Positions 1-16,893 of a DNA stretch of 64,000 nucleotides are shown here, piece after piece (within the stretch, counting starts at the first letter, position 1; every line of letters begins with the position of its first letter). The notes beneath the pieces are model-generated. The model did not search any database. It saw only the letters and a program-made list of their open reading frames with translations, and was not told where the DNA came from. The DNA lies in assembly GCF_949628265.1 (NCBI RefSeq), contig NC_088786.1:9052001-9116000 (forward strand), read 5' to 3'. The translations under genes were made by a program, and so were the position numbers. The DNA comes from Cloeon dipterum. Lineage: Eukaryota > Arthropoda > Insecta > Ephemeroptera > Baetidae.

Positions 1-1915
1 ATCTGATTTTAAGGCAACAAAAGGGCACCAAAACCCTGCACCCATGCGAAAAGCGAGATTTGTTTCCATCTCTCATCTCGCTGGATGCTGCATGCAGTCG
101 GTAGAGAGAGAATAAATCTTGTCAGCGGCAGCAGTTTAATGAGCAGCCTCCATTGTGTCGAGTTACCTACACAGAAACGAGAGAGTTTTGCTGCCGTGTG
201 TGTGTGTTAAAGGGTAACACCCTCTTCATCCCTTGTTTTCCTGCTGCTCTCAGTGAAAACATCCCTCTCTGGCTCCGGTATATCATTACAGAGGACGGAC
301 GATCAAGAGTTTTATTGCTGTGAAATCATTCCATCAACGTCGGTTTAGTTTACCAACACGCGCCCGCCGACTGCAATTAATGTGAATCATGCGATGGCGC
401 AACTCTCTCGCTTGTTCCCGGAATAAAATAATGCACTCCATTAACTAGCAACTTTGCACACCCTTGTGCAAAAGCACGAGTGGTGCGCGTGTAGTTTGAC
501 TTGAAGTTAACTTCATCGACACACGACACCGTTGATAACTTGAACGGTGGGGGATATGCAACCTGTGCAGCATCTGTGTACAGATTTTGCCTAAATATTC
601 TTCTTAGCGCACACGCTTATTGTTTGGATTTTTTTTTTGCTTGGAATAAAAATGAATCTAGAAAAATTTAAAGTGGATACAGGGTAACAATTGAAAATTG
701 TTTGAATTGTCGGATGTAAAAAGCAGTAATTAAGTTGATCGATAAACAATTTGTTCTACAATTTGCTATGTATAAAATCGACCTTGCCAAAAAAAAAATT
801 AAATTTTCTCCAAAATTTATAGCGCTTTTGACCACATTTTCTTGGCAGATTTCTATTCTTTTCATCAAGATCTATTCAACAGTGTATGACAATTTTTGGG
901 GAAACTCCTTGTTTTAAAATAAAATCAGATTTAAAGTATGGAGACTATATGTCCTTAACAAATGCATGCAAAGTTTGCAGCCACTTTTCTAAAAAATTTA
1001 CAGTGCTCCTTAGGTCAATTTTGGCTTCAACTGAATCCTAACGGATGAGTTCATGTACTGACAACAAGAATTATCCAGGCTTTTGCAGTTTCAAATAATC
1101 CTCTTTGATATGGATTGATACAGGACAACAATTATTGAAATTAATTTGAATTGTTCACTACAATTTAGCAGATGTTTGTATTGTTAATTTCAATGATTAA
1201 TTCAACGTCTACGTCAGTCCAATTTACTTAAGTTTAAAAACATTGATTGGGAAAAGGTCCACAAAGGTTGCGTCTCAAAATAATACAATTAACAGTAGTT
1301 TTTCTAGCAGGAAATTAAAATGTTAAGAAATCGTTTATTATTTTGAGAGATAATCGAAATTATATACTATCTGGAATGATAGGCATTTCTAAATTGTTAA
1401 AAAAAACAGCTATGGGAAAAACCAGAGAGACAGATGTTTTGTGATGCCGCCGAAAATAGCAAGAGTGGCATTTCATTACCGACATTAATATATGAAATTA
1501 ATGACACGTAGCACGAGATCGCGGAATTAAAGCAGACGGCCGGGTGTCCAAAGTGGCACAGAGCCGCTGTCAGTGCGGATTTGAATCACACGCGACCGAA
1601 GCTATTAACACAATGCGGGTTGCAGTGCAAAAAAGAAAAGCACGGGGATGGCAGCTCACTCGCTCGCTCACTGGGCTGCGAATATTGCTAGTGCGAAATG
1701 GAAACGCGGCGGCGGCGGCAACGGCGGCGAGTAAATCTTTGCGGTCGTGCGACCGCAATCCTCTGGCTGTCCATATATTAAAGCGGGCGGCGGAACGGAG
1801 CTCGTTGCGCTGACGACGATCTCTGCCTCTGCTAGCGAGCGAGAGAGTGTATTATAACATGCGAGCGAGTGTGTAGCTCAAGCCTCATCTCTCTCTCCCT
1901 CTCGTTTTTTTGCAG
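1..1915. other. Non-coding, probably intron of the FSTL4/5-like gene
   Basis: No exon with supported splice sites was found here. The first recognisable exon begins at 1916 after a pyrimidine-rich acceptor, so this stretch is probably intron. It holds a short (GCG)n run near 1707-1730, GAGCGA-type repeats near 1835-1870 and generally AT-rich sequence. The small open frames at 1544-1813 lie in the GCG-rich patch and have no family resemblance. Confidence 0.5.
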
Positions 1916-4900
1916 GAGTACGTGTGCGGTGACAAGGGAGTCAACTGCAGCTGGGGTCACGCGATAAATGTGGACAACCGCTATGTGTTCGTCACCCAGC
2001 CGCTCAGAGACAGAGTGCTTGTCATAAGCAAGATCCAAATGGTCGTCGTTGATGTGAGTGAAAATGAAATAGAAAAATATATTTGCTTGTCTCCCTCTAT
2101 TCCTTTGTTGTTTTGCGAACAATTTACTGACCTAAAAATACAATCTGTTCCTGTGATCTGTTTTTCATCACCTTTTTTAGTCTACACCTGTCAATATCAA
2201 CCACTCTGTAAGCATTTGGGAGATATTTTTTACAGTTAAAAATATAATATTGCAGTTTTTATCAGAACCTAAAGTACCACGTTGAAATGAGCGAATTTTT
2301 TCTCTGTGATTTCACCTCCCTACTATCTTATATTAAGCTTTAAAAATAAAATAATACATCCTCCAGAAACCAATTTGTTGGAAACCAACTTAATTTTTTC
2401 TGTCTAAAGAATCAGTAATCATTTCTAAAAGAAAAACTGCATAATCTAAAATTTCTAAAAAAATGCATTGGTTTGAATTTAACTTCCTTATTTGCAATAA
2501 TTATTCTTAATCAGTTTCTTGCTGGTTTTTGCAACGCTGAAATTTGTGTGCAGGTCGTGGTAACGGACAAGTACCCGGTGGATCTGCACTATGTGCCACA
2601 TCTGGACCAGGTCTGGGTTCTCAACTGGCGCTCGCTTGACCCTAATGAGGGCGTGCGCACCATCCAGGTCATCAGGGACGCGTCGCAGAAGAAGAAGCAC
2701 CACACCGTGCACCCCGAGCCCATCGACGGGCAGTTCGATCTGGTCAAGGGACTCTTCATTCCGCCCAGCCAGGTACGATATCAATCTCAATTTGCTGTCG
2801 ATAGAGAATTGAGGAATGAAAGGATGCACTACGTGAGACTGACTGGGCAAAAACAAAATTAACTTCGTAATTGTGTGTAATATAGATTGATGACTATTGG
2901 CAAGAAGGAACTTCATAGAGCATTTTTAACTTCGCAAAGCCGAAATTATATAAAAAAAAATATTTTTCCCCGCAATAAAATGAATAGGACCTCATTTTCT
3001 CAAACCGAAAGAGGTTGAACTTAAGGCTTTTTAATCAGGAAAAATCAATTCTGTAACGTGCCATTTAATTTCTTTAGCTATTGAAAACCTAAATTAGTAT
3101 TTTTCCCATTTGAAAATTGTGTTTTAGAATCGACAAAAAATTTTAAAACTTGGATCTAAATAATAAAAAATGTAATTATTTACATTTAATATCGCTGTAA
3201 ATTATCAAATATTTTCTAATTGAAAAATTTCATACGCCCTAATTTTCTTAGTCCAATAAATTGGCCCTCAATTGAACCACAGCAACCTAAAACTGTCTCC
3301 TTTTAGAATAGTAACTCTCTAGAATCTCTAGCATTCCAATTCAACTTGATTTTTCTTTATGTCTACGCAACAACTATATCTGGACAAAATAATAGTCTTT
3401 CCACGCGTTAAAACAAACATTTCACTCTGCTTTTGTGGCTAAGCTAAACGAGTGCAATTCATCACTGCCACATACACGACAGTTTTGCACCTTCCGTGCA
3501 GTCACACGTGTGGTCTTTACTGCTTTTGCCGTGAACTCTATCTCCCTCTCACACACACGACGAGCCCTTTTGCTTCCTTGGCCGCGCGACGAGTGCGCGG
3601 CTGCTCGTGCTTTCCTTTCCTTGACGAGGGTTTGAAGCAGCCCCTTTTGCATGTTTTGCGCGCGGCAGTGAAATTTGTCTTTTCCTGCCCGGGGACAAGG
3701 CGCGCGCAAAGTGGCAAATAACTCTAACCAGAGCCCGCCTTTGATGTCGCACAGGATATTCGGCACAACTTCAAGTACGGCTATGTGACTCACACCGACC
3801 AGCGGGGCATGTACAAGCTCGACCTGGCCAACATGAGGTACACCAGATCCATCGACCTGAACCCCTACAACTGCGTGCCCGCCCACGTCGACTTTTCTGC
3901 ACTTTGTAAGCATTTCATATACTCTACTCTAACAATATAATATCTCCTTACACAATGGCAGAGCAAACATGAATGTCCTTGAAGTATGCTTCAAAACATT
4001 TCTTGTTGCACATTGAAGGCGTAATTGACCCGGTTTGCAAAGGAAAATAGGAGTAAACAGGCTGCAAATATAGACTGCTTTTCTAACAAACATACTTAAA
4101 GAGCTTTTATTCCCGGAAAGCGTGGCTTTTGGCAATTTTGCGCATTTTACCAAGACAGGGGAATTTTTATAAAAGACATAAACAAAATAATCAATTAAAG
4201 TGCCACTCATTTCAGATATAAATCTAATTTTTAAATTCTGAGTTAGAAAAAATTTAAAGCTCACTGTCTTATTTAGCGCTAAAAATATTTGTTTTTGCAG
4301 ATGGTTTCGTCGTTGTTTCATGCAAAGAACCAATTTCTGGAAGACCAAACGGGCAAATGTTGGTGGATTACCTAACCGACTCAGTGATCAGCTTCAAGAG
4401 CGAACTGCCAGGACAACCGAAGGTCTCGCCTGACAGCAGGGTTGTCGTCACCTTGGACAGGGCGCCGGAAGGTGTTACATTGGTCGTTCAAGAAATCACT
4501 GGTAAATTTTGATTTAGATAGGTAATGAAAAATAAATAATTTTTCCTGCAGAGAATGGTCTTCAGTTCCTGTTTGATGTGAAGACCACGCTGAACATCAG
4601 TGACATCGCGTTTTACCCTTCAAGAACGACGCACGGCTATGATTTGTACGCCAGTGCAACGGACAAGGAGGACTTGCTTTTCCTCAATCTTGTTACTGGT
4701 AATTATTGCAATTCCTGAGGTTATTTCAGGTTTTAAATTTATTTAATTATTAAATAAGTACATATATAGGTCAAGATAAATTGTTTTCTATAATATATCT
4801 TCAGTTTCAAGATACAAAAAGCAAAAGAAATTAACTGCTGTTGATTATATGGTTGCAATTCAGAGCTGTAATTAATTGAGATATAAACCACGTTTATATT

Positions 4901-5616
4901 ATTATATTTGTTTATTTTCATCTAAGTCAATATACATGTAAAATGCAATGTCAGGTTATATACAGATGAAAAAGGGCTACAAAGCTAGCGAAAAATCGAT
5001 AAAACAGACCGTAGTCGTCGCGATGCGCCCGTTCGAATTATAATTTATATAATTATAATTTATATATAATTTATTTATTCTGATTTATTTTGACATAAAA
5101 TGGAAATTCTGACTTTTAGAAACCGAGATTTGGTGGTGCCAATGGTAGCAAATAATTTTTTGTCTGCACTGCGACATTCTAACAATTTTTTTCTAAATTA
5201 AAATTTTAAAGTTTGATATTTAATTAGTCACATTTCATGACCTGAGAATTTTATATTTTGCCTGTTACCGTCATTTAAAAACGAAATCAATCGATCAGAA
5301 TTCCCAGTAATAATAATTTACTATTTAATTAAACGCAAACCGCTGTATTTGTTTATATTAAAATAAGATATTTTGGATTGTTACAGGCAAGGTGGAGATG
5401 ATTACGGGCGTGGGGCACGCGATGGAGGCGTCGCTGGCGCAGTGGGGCAACACCAACCGTCCGATCGTGTCGTCAGGGGTGTTCGGCCACTTCATGGTCA
5501 GCCCGGCGAACGAGGCGTTGTTCGTGGTCAACGGTGAGACGAGGACCGTCAACTGTGAAATCGGCGGCCTCGTGCATCCGCGCTCGGTCGTCTGGGTCAC
5601 CATGCAGCTGCAGTAA
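1916..5616 (+). CDS. Follistatin-related protein 4/5-like, C-terminal part (partial, 5' exons outside window)
   Basis: Six exons join in frame: 1916-2053, 2554-2772, 3755-3905, 4301-4501, 4552-4698 and 5387-5616, giving 361 residues and a TAA stop. The predicted protein matches the C-terminal beta-propeller-like region of vertebrate FSTL4/FSTL5. Recognisable parts are YVFVTQP..RVLVI, DLHYVPHLDQVWVLNWRS, a CVPAH strand, LVDYLTDSV, a late WG...RPIV..GVFGHF segment and the terminal VVWV strand. In the family this region follows an N-terminal signal peptide, Kazal, EF-hand and Ig domains, which would lie upstream of the window. The product is expected to be a secreted glycoprotein of poorly known function. 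All introns are GT-AG and phases agree across the six exons. The family assignment is secure; FSTL4 against FSTL5 cannot be told apart in an insect. Confidence 0.87.
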
Positions 5617-5926
5617 AAAATTCAAAGACACTCAAGTGCAGTGCCCACGAACTTCTCATCGTCCTCACACACTACACAAAGAAACAAACGACTGCTGAGT
5701 GCTGATTAATACGGATGAAAAAATGTTTTGATCGTTTTAAAAAGCAGCAGTGTACATAAATAGATGGCTGGTCAAGAGAATTCCCGCGATTCAAGCTTGT
5801 TTTGATGACCAATAATCCATATCCATCGTGTGCCGGTTTGTTAGGATCAGCCATTGCCTTATGTTCTTGAAGCTTGCGTCGGGGGGTGTTTAGATTTTTC
5901 CTAGATGAATGAGTCCTGCTATTATA

Positions 5927-5932
5927 AATAAA
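5927..5932 (+). terminator. Polyadenylation signal of the FSTL4/5-like gene
   Basis: AATAAA about 310 bp after the stop codon, followed by GT-rich sequence. It is the first canonical hexamer downstream. A second AATAAA lies near 6492 and could be an alternative. Confidence 0.5.
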
Positions 5933-7254
5933 AGTCGAACAAATGTGTGCGGAGAATAATTATCGTTTACGAGGTGAAGAGAACATAATATATATGATAT
6001 TTTTTCAAATTTGCCTTGTGTTGATTACCAACACTAAATGAATACCACGGGAAAAGAATTTATATAAAACGAGTAAATAGCTGAGAGATTAATTCATAAA
6101 ATATTATATAAAAATTAACAACACTGCAGCAGCTACGATATTAAAATCTATAGCTAGGCGAAAACTGAGCTGAAAGAATAATCAGTGTTTCATCCTCCTA
6201 TCCGCATATCTCTATTAACTGTCAGAAAGAAACATATGAGAGATGACCAGCAGGTATTTTAACGAACTTGGGAAAATGATCTGATTGATTTCCATAACAT
6301 TTAATTTGGATTTTTGGAGTTTTAATTATAATGGATATGTAATAAAAATGGATAAACTAAAAGTTGTTGACGTAGGTGGTTAACGCTGTATTTAAAATGG
6401 TTACATATATATATGATTTTAAAAAGTGTGCGAGTGAGAGCTGTGTTTCGAGTCAAAAGACTTTTGTATGTAAATAATGATGTAATTGTAATAATAAAAA
6501 GTGTCACTGCTCTGTAAAGATTCAATTTTTATTTTACTAAATCACATCATTAAATGACTGATCCTGAGAGATGGTGAAATTATTTCTTTTTAACTTGCTT
6601 TAATAATTACAATACTTTTCCTTTATCTGCAAATTTCACTTAAAAAAAAGATACGTGGAAATTATAATTTTAGAAAAAAAACACATTATGCGCACAAGAC
6701 GGAGAAGAATTTTTTTTCAATCAAAATGCGGGAAAATAATGATATGTTCATATTAATTTGTGTGAAAAAGCCAGGTGCCCAGTGAAAAATTAACAATTAA
6801 ATTATTAACAGCATTATTTTCGCCTATTTGTTATTGCTCTGTGCTTGCTGATCATTTAAAAAAAATTGTTTTGCATTTGTACCGCTTAACGCCTATCAAT
6901 TTATCATCCACGACCTCAATCCACATTTATCACGTAGTAACCATCGCACATTGACTCATGATTTATTCTCCAATTCAAGATCTCGTCTGCCTTTAAGTTG
7001 CAAACTCATGGTTTGAGATTGGCCGCCATACTCTGCTTCTGTACCCCAAAAGAGTCAGAGATTTAAAAAAAATGTAGGCAGCTAGGGACCAGTAGTTAAA
7101 ACTCCATAGAATAAACCTTACAAACCTCAAGTGGAAATTTCCTATCCAGAAATTATTATACTTTTGTAAGCTTATGGATTAATTAAAATTAGAGGCTACG
7201 ACGGTCGAGATCTCGTAAATGAGGGTCATTACTGATAAGTTTTGTATCGATTGC
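5933..7254. other. Intergenic, AT-rich
   Basis: No supported exon on either strand. The stretch is strongly AT-rich with short A and T runs. It separates the 3' UTR of the FSTL-like gene from the lectin promoter. Confidence 0.6.
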
Positions 7255-7263
7255 TATATAAAG
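7255..7263 (+). promoter_or_regulatory. TATA box of the C-type lectin gene
   Basis: TATATAAAG lies about 30-35 bp before a TTCAGC initiator-like sequence (A at 7290) and 52 bp before the chosen ATG. Spacing fits an arthropod TATA-Inr core promoter, giving a very short 5' UTR. Confidence 0.6.
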
Positions 7264-7314
7264 CAAAAATGATGAGTGCTCTCTTGTTCAGCTTTCTTCG
7301 AGTTCAGCTGCGGC

Positions 7315-8568
7315 ATGGACTCAAAAAGCATATTTTTGCTTGCAGTGCTGACTTTCAGCCCCAGCATTTCCCAGCCTGCACTGACAACTAAACGACCAGG
7401 TGACATCAACAAAACGTTTGGATTCAATCAGGTATTTATTTTTAAACCGATTTTATCCTTTTAAAGTAAAAGCCAATTTATGCTGTTGATTAATAATTTA
7501 ATATAATTTTAATCCGATTTCTTCTAGGACATCCCCACCGAGTATTTCCAGGGGCAGCAAACCCCAAACCATTTAGAGTATGTTATATTTCCAGTTTGTT
7601 TTAATTTACATTTTTGTTTAAAAGAAAATCACACATTTACAGTCAACGTGTGTTGACTGCTTCGCTATGCAATAAACGAGTGGAGGTCATGGAAGAAAAA
7701 CTGAAAGGCGTATCGGCGCAGATGAGCCAAAACAAAATGTTTTATGAATATCAAATCAAGACTATTCGTGAGAGTGGAGAACTGCACAACCAAATGTGTG
7801 ATCAGAGGTGAAATAATATGTAATTATAAGATATTCCCAATTGCTCTAACTTTTGCTGTTTGCAGGGTTCAATTAGCGAGCCAACAGTGTATCATAAGCA
7901 GCACAGAATCCACTAATAAGAAAAGTGAGCAATAATGCATTTGAAAAGTTTTTGCTATAGTATGTGGCAGGAACAATATCGGTTGAAAAAAACTAATATT
8001 GCATATTAATAAATTCCTGGCTTTCAGATGGTCCTGTTGACGCGGGAATTACTGCAAAGTTATTATCATCTTTTCCACGTTCAAAGTACTACGTCAGCAC
8101 AGAGAGGGTATATTTGAACTTAACATAAAATTATTTTGATCATAAAACTAATTGATTTATTTTTAGTTGAGCTGGCATTTAGCAGGCAAGTTTTGCAAGT
8201 TGAACGGTATGGAGTTGGCAAGTATCGAAACAGAAGCCGAAAATAATGCACTCTTTGCAGTTACTAGTGAGTTTAATTTGTTGAATTTAGCTCGCAGATA
8301 AATTTAATAACGAATAAAATATTGTTTTGTAGGAAATGATACTGGATCTTTTTGGATTTCTGGCACAGATTTTGGGTCAGAAGGCAAGTTTTATTGGGCT
8401 GGAACTGGAAAAGATGTTGAAGATTTCACTAATTTTGGCGACGGAGAGCCAAATAATGACAAAGGAAACGAAAATTGTCTCGAACTTTTCACACACGAAT
8501 CTGCTCTTTATTGGAATGATAATTTTTGCGAGGGTCAAAACCAATTTATTTGTGAGCTTACCTCTTAG
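7315..8568 (+). CDS. Secreted C-type lectin with coiled-coil neck
   Basis: Seven exons (7315-7431, 7528-7577, 7643-7807, 7866-7924, 8028-8107, 8167-8266, 8333-8568) give 268 residues. Residues 1-20 form a signal peptide. Residues about 68-105 are charged and heptad-like (EVMEEKLKGVSAQMSQNK...), suggesting an oligomerising coiled coil. From about residue 150 there is a C-type lectin domain: a WHLAGKFC helix, MELASIETEAEN, FWISGTDFG, EPN at 229-231, a conserved Cys at 239, WND at 251-253, and the closing FC...QFICE. EPN with WND is the classic calcium-site pair for mannose-type sugars. The product should be a secreted calcium-dependent sugar-binding protein, possibly for microbial recognition; that role is inferred from the family. 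The ATG at 7315 is chosen because it starts the signal peptide downstream of a TATA box. Confidence 0.92.
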
Positions 8569-8624
8569 TCTTTAAGAGATGCCTGTGAAAAATGAGGCTG
8601 ATTGCTGTAATTTTAATCTCGAAG

Positions 8625-8630
8625 AATAAA
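8625..8630 (+). terminator. Polyadenylation signal of the lectin gene
   Basis: AATAAA 57 bp after the lectin stop codon. Confidence 0.6.
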
Positions 8631-8925
8631 TTTAAAAAATCAACCTATTTCACGTCGATGAATTTCATTTAAAATTATTTCAAATCATTTTGTAGTATCC
8701 TATATTAATTTAGTTTTTATTAAAAGTTTTTGAAATTTGTAACAAAATTCAAAACAATTCGTCACACAGCTCACCACAAAACGTACACTTGCAAATTTTC
8801 ATTGCTTCGCAATGAGACGCGTATGATTAAAGCAAAAAACTAGTGATGTTCATGACAACATTATCTTCAGGAGTTCAGGATTGAGTGAGTGCTTTTTTTA
8901 AAAACCTTAAACGAACAAGGACAAA
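8631..8925. other. Short convergent intergenic gap
   Basis: This separates the convergent lectin (+) and carboxylesterase (-) genes. It includes TTTATT near 8716-8721, which reads AATAAA on the minus strand and could serve the esterase. Confidence 0.45.
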
Positions 8926-11734
<2,809 letters not shown>

Positions 11735-13083
11735 ACCGGAAAATCAAGACAACCTTCCGCATTAGAATAAAATATGCTGTTTGTCGAAGAAATCACTTGA
11801 AAACTGCAGTTGCTCTCGTGCGCCGCACGCGCTCATTCAGTTCTCATGGGTGGGGACGAAGAAACTGACATTTTTTATTTATGTCAAGTCCCCTCTTTGC
11901 TCTTAGATAACGAGCCGACCCTCCTTATATTGCAGCCGGAAGCTTTTTAGAGGCTTGCTATTTATTACTCTTTAAGCGTAGGAAAGTTTCGTCAATTTGT
12001 TTATTTTTAGACTAGAACACCTATGATAAAATGTGGCGAGTTGCAAACTTGTGGTTCAAGTTTTATAAATAACTTTCCACTAAGGAATTTAATTAAAGAA
12101 TTTTAAATAAGTTTTTTCTTTAATGTCCATCTTATTTGTATAAAATTTGTATTTATGGGACCATGAATTTTGAGTTAAATATTGTGGGCTTTTAATCGTT
12201 TTGGGACCATTAAATTAGCATGAATTTTGCAATTTTAAAAGCCTTGAACCATTCAAATCAAAATGCGAATAATGCTTATTAAAGCAAATAGTGCAAAAAA
12301 TAGGAAAACAGCAGAATCTCGTAAAATCCAAAAATAAAAGATAAATAGAAATCTCTCATCTCTCATTAACCATTTTTTTTTAATTTTCTGAAAAGTTTTT
12401 GAAAATATGGAAAGTTGGCTTCATTGCAACCCAGTTATTTGTGTTTTTATTTATTTATTTATGTATTTATTGTATTCTCAAATGGAACAAATATTCTAAG
12501 GAAGAATTACAGTTTTTCTTAAAAACCTTAATAAAGCCACTTATTGCCTCAAGCACAAAGTGTATTACACTCCAAAAATGCCATATATTTTTTCAGATTT
12601 ATTTCCTTTCATGATTTTCTCTATGACTTAAATACTGTCGTTCAATACCAACAGAGGCTGTGAATTTTTTGAAAATTATATGAAAATCGGCAAAATTTGT
12701 TTTCTACGGATTTTTGCTTTATTGATTGGCCTTTTAACATTTTGAACGGTTTCGAGAAACTAATAGTTATGGTTCATATTACTTAAAATTCAATGATGCG
12801 TGCTCATGTCGCTGAAACGCTCAGAAAAAAATGTTGTCCGTCTAAATTTTTAAACCGAGCAATAATTCATCAAAACAAGTTGTGCAATACGTCTTAGGCG
12901 CATCAATAAAAGTCATAAACCACCTCGACATTTGCGCCAAAATGGATATTAAGAATGTTCGATCGATGGCACTGTCAGAGGTTTACTAATGATAATGGCA
13001 CGTTGCTCAATTCAGGAGGGTGGTGTCCCTTTAGTCGCCTGACGGCCAACTTTTGTCTATTCTTTGCTATTCACACCGTCAAA
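11735..13083. promoter_or_regulatory. Bidirectional intergenic region between carboxylesterase and gustatory receptor
   Basis: The esterase (-) and the receptor (+) start head-to-head from the two sides of this 1.35-kb stretch, so both promoters should be here. I see no clear TATA box for either gene. A short (TTTA)n microsatellite lies at about 12446-12472. An in-frame ATG at 12955 could extend the receptor, but the sequence before 13084 does not look like coding sequence of that family. Confidence 0.4.
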
Positions 13084-15852
13084 ATGGACCTTCCACAGCA
13101 CCGGAGCCGAGGAAATGTTGGCTTTTCGGAGCAGACCGACGCCTACTTGCGCAGAATTTTAATGGATCGCGTCTACGAAAATGATGACGTCCTCTTCACA
13201 AAAACTTTCAAACCACCAAAAGAAGGAGACAACATTTCTTCGGGACTTAAAGCGCCTCAAGTATGAAATTTTTTGTTGTTGCTGCTCATTTCAACTGTTT
13301 GTATTCAGGAAACTTTTTACAAGGACGACATTCCTTCCTTGACAGAAGCCAACCGACCCTTTTACACTTTGCTACGTGCGCTGGGTTGCGTACCATACAG
13401 CTTAAATGCCAGGGGCGACGTAAATGCGAACGTATAAATTCGTTAACTTGATTATCCAGACATTGCACCTACTAATTGGATCAACTTCATTGCAGAAACT
13501 GATCGTGGTCTACTCAATTGCTTTCTACAGCTTAATCGTGTACATCGTTTATCAGGAAGTTCCGGCTAGACTCAACTTTTCAGGTTTAATTTTTAAATTT
13601 TAGAATTGGCAGAAACCACTGTATGCTATTAGTTCGCCAGAAAAGATAGTTTAAATTAAATAGATAATAATTTAATGTTAACAAATTTTGGTTTAATTTA
13701 ATTTTGTCAGTAGAATCACCAAAAATGTTTTATCTCCATATATTTTTGAGTTGTATTTTGGACTAATGACTATTTTAAAAGTTGGAATTGCTAACAAAAA
13801 TAGTTGTTCTGAGGTAAAACAACTGAATATACAAGAAAAATGAGAATAAAGCGAAATTTATGAGTTAGGGATAAATAATATGTCATTAAATATATATTAT
13901 ATCTTATCTTTGCTCTAAACTTTGATTTTAAGGGCCTTCGTGTTTGTTCCAGTGTGAACAAACATAGCTCGAAAGAGAAAAATTAAGAATTCGTTAGAAA
14001 TTTCAAATATTTTTATATTTTGGGTGACTTGTTGGTTTTGGTTTCCCATCCTTGCAGGCCTGGACACAGCGGTCGACAATGCGAGGACGCTTTTTAGCTA
14101 CGCAAAAGTCGCTCTCGTCCCATTTATCATCTGGCTCCCGTTTCGTCGTGTCAGCAAGTTTTTCAAAGCAACTTTTAAGTTTCACGTAATTTATTTGTTC
14201 TAATTTTTTCCTTATTGCTCAATTTTCATGAAATTATTTAGTCCAATTATTATCGAATGACGGGCGAAGTAATTGTTCTGGAGTGGGAAAAAATTACACC
14301 ATACATAGCGGTTGGAATTCCAGTTTTCAGTGCGTGCATTGCTCTGTATTCGTACCTGAGGTAATTATATTACGATTCACAAGCAGATTAAATACAATAA
14401 TACATTTTAGCTTGCATCATGTCATTCGCATGAATATTCTGACTGGCTTCCTCATCTGGTCGACCTATACCGTGACTATAGGCATGGATTTTATGTGGTG
14501 CACACCGCTCATGGTTTTGGGCAAAACGGCTGAGGTTCTCATCACCACCCTGAAAAAAAAATTTGCCACGTATGCCTTAATTTAATTTTATATTATATTT
14601 GCTTTAAAAATCTTTTGATTTGCTGACAAGAGTACAATTTGTTCCTTTAAACACTTTAAATTTCTAATTTTATCTCAGCGTGGAAAAAGACTCGGCAATG
14701 CAGGAATATCTGGTGCGCGAATACCGCGCCCTGTGGCTTGACCTTTCGAAGGCACTGCAGTGCAACAACGACGTCAGCACCATGACCTTCACTTACCACG
14801 CCCTCCACGTGTTTCTGATGCTCACGATGAATCTGTACGGCCTGCTGAATGGACTGCGACTGCCCTGGTCAACCGATCAAAATTTGAGACTCATCGGCAC
14901 AATCGTGTACTTAGTGGAGCTTTGGTTGATGGCCAATGCAGCCCACTACTGCACCACCAAGGTGAAAACTGCTTGTCAATATTTATAAATGCTACTTGGA
15001 ATTTTGTTTCTTGCAAAAAAACAATAAAATACAAGAAAATTTTCAACACCAAAATATTAAAAAAATGGCTACGTACACTATAAGAGTCTCTTCTTTATTG
15101 TCATATACTTTTGAGTTATAATTCCAATTTTATAATGGAATTTTGGAATATATACTTTTCAGATGTTACATGGAAAATTAAATTTTTCAAGATTAAAAAA
15201 TGTCTTAATCCATCTTGAGATTAAATTTTACTGTTCATCCTTTTTATTTTTCTAAATTCTGAGTATATATTACAATACAAAATCCTTTTGTGGCTTTTAT
15301 AGTAACGTCGACGTTTTCAAAACCAAGTGAAGTATCAGTTTACAAAAAATAATGTTAGAAATTTAACACCTGGTTATTCCAGTTTGAAGACATCCAGTGG
15401 GATCCGTTCTTCCTAATCCCGTCCATTGACACTCCGGAGGCAGTGCGACGAGAGGTTGGAAAGTCTTTCTTTAACTAATTGCGTCCCCTAGTTGGCTCGT
15501 TAATATTAAATTACCGAGTGACGAGAAACCAATACATTATAATGTTTTCACTTTCAGATGTCCACTTTTTTGGACGTGGCCGTGGCCGCGCCGCATGTCG
15601 TTGACATCGGCGGCTTCGTCTGCATCAATCGCAGTTGGCTGACCAATGTAATATAACGCCGCGCCCACGTCCGACTAAATTTTCGAACCTGCTTTATCTT
15701 TTTTGCAGATGCTGGGCAATTTGCTGAGCAGTCTGATCATCTTGCTTCAGTTCAGGGTGCAGCAGAGCGACGAACCAGCTGTTACGACGACAACCGCTGG
15801 ACAAGTCGATAACACGACGGCTTCGACCGTTGCACCTAGTGCATCGAATTAA
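13084..15852 (+). CDS. Gustatory receptor (7TM_7 family)
   Basis: Ten exons (13084-13260, 13309-13419, 13496-13583, 14058-14185, 14242-14360, 14411-14569, 14679-14961, 15383-15454, 15558-15647, 15709-15852) give 456 residues. The protein has several hydrophobic segments spaced as in insect Gr proteins. It ends with the family signature: GGFVCINRSW, then a last helix with SSLIILLQF in the position of TYxxxxxQF. This would be a ligand-gated cation channel subunit in the dendrite membrane of taste neurons, with the N-terminus inside and C-terminus outside. After QF the protein continues for 29 residues rich in Thr/Ser, with an NTT glycosylation site, which is unusual. No ligand can be assigned. 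The ATG at 13084 gives a typical short cytoplasmic N-terminus. Confidence 0.82.

Positions 15853-16893
<1,041 letters not shown>

Noticed and set aside
1544-1813. 89-codon frame in a GCG-rich patch
   Set aside because: No family resemblance and no promoter; alanine run from a triplet repeat.
13286-13468. Minus-strand frame over the receptor exon 2
   Set aside because: Shadow of the gustatory receptor exon.
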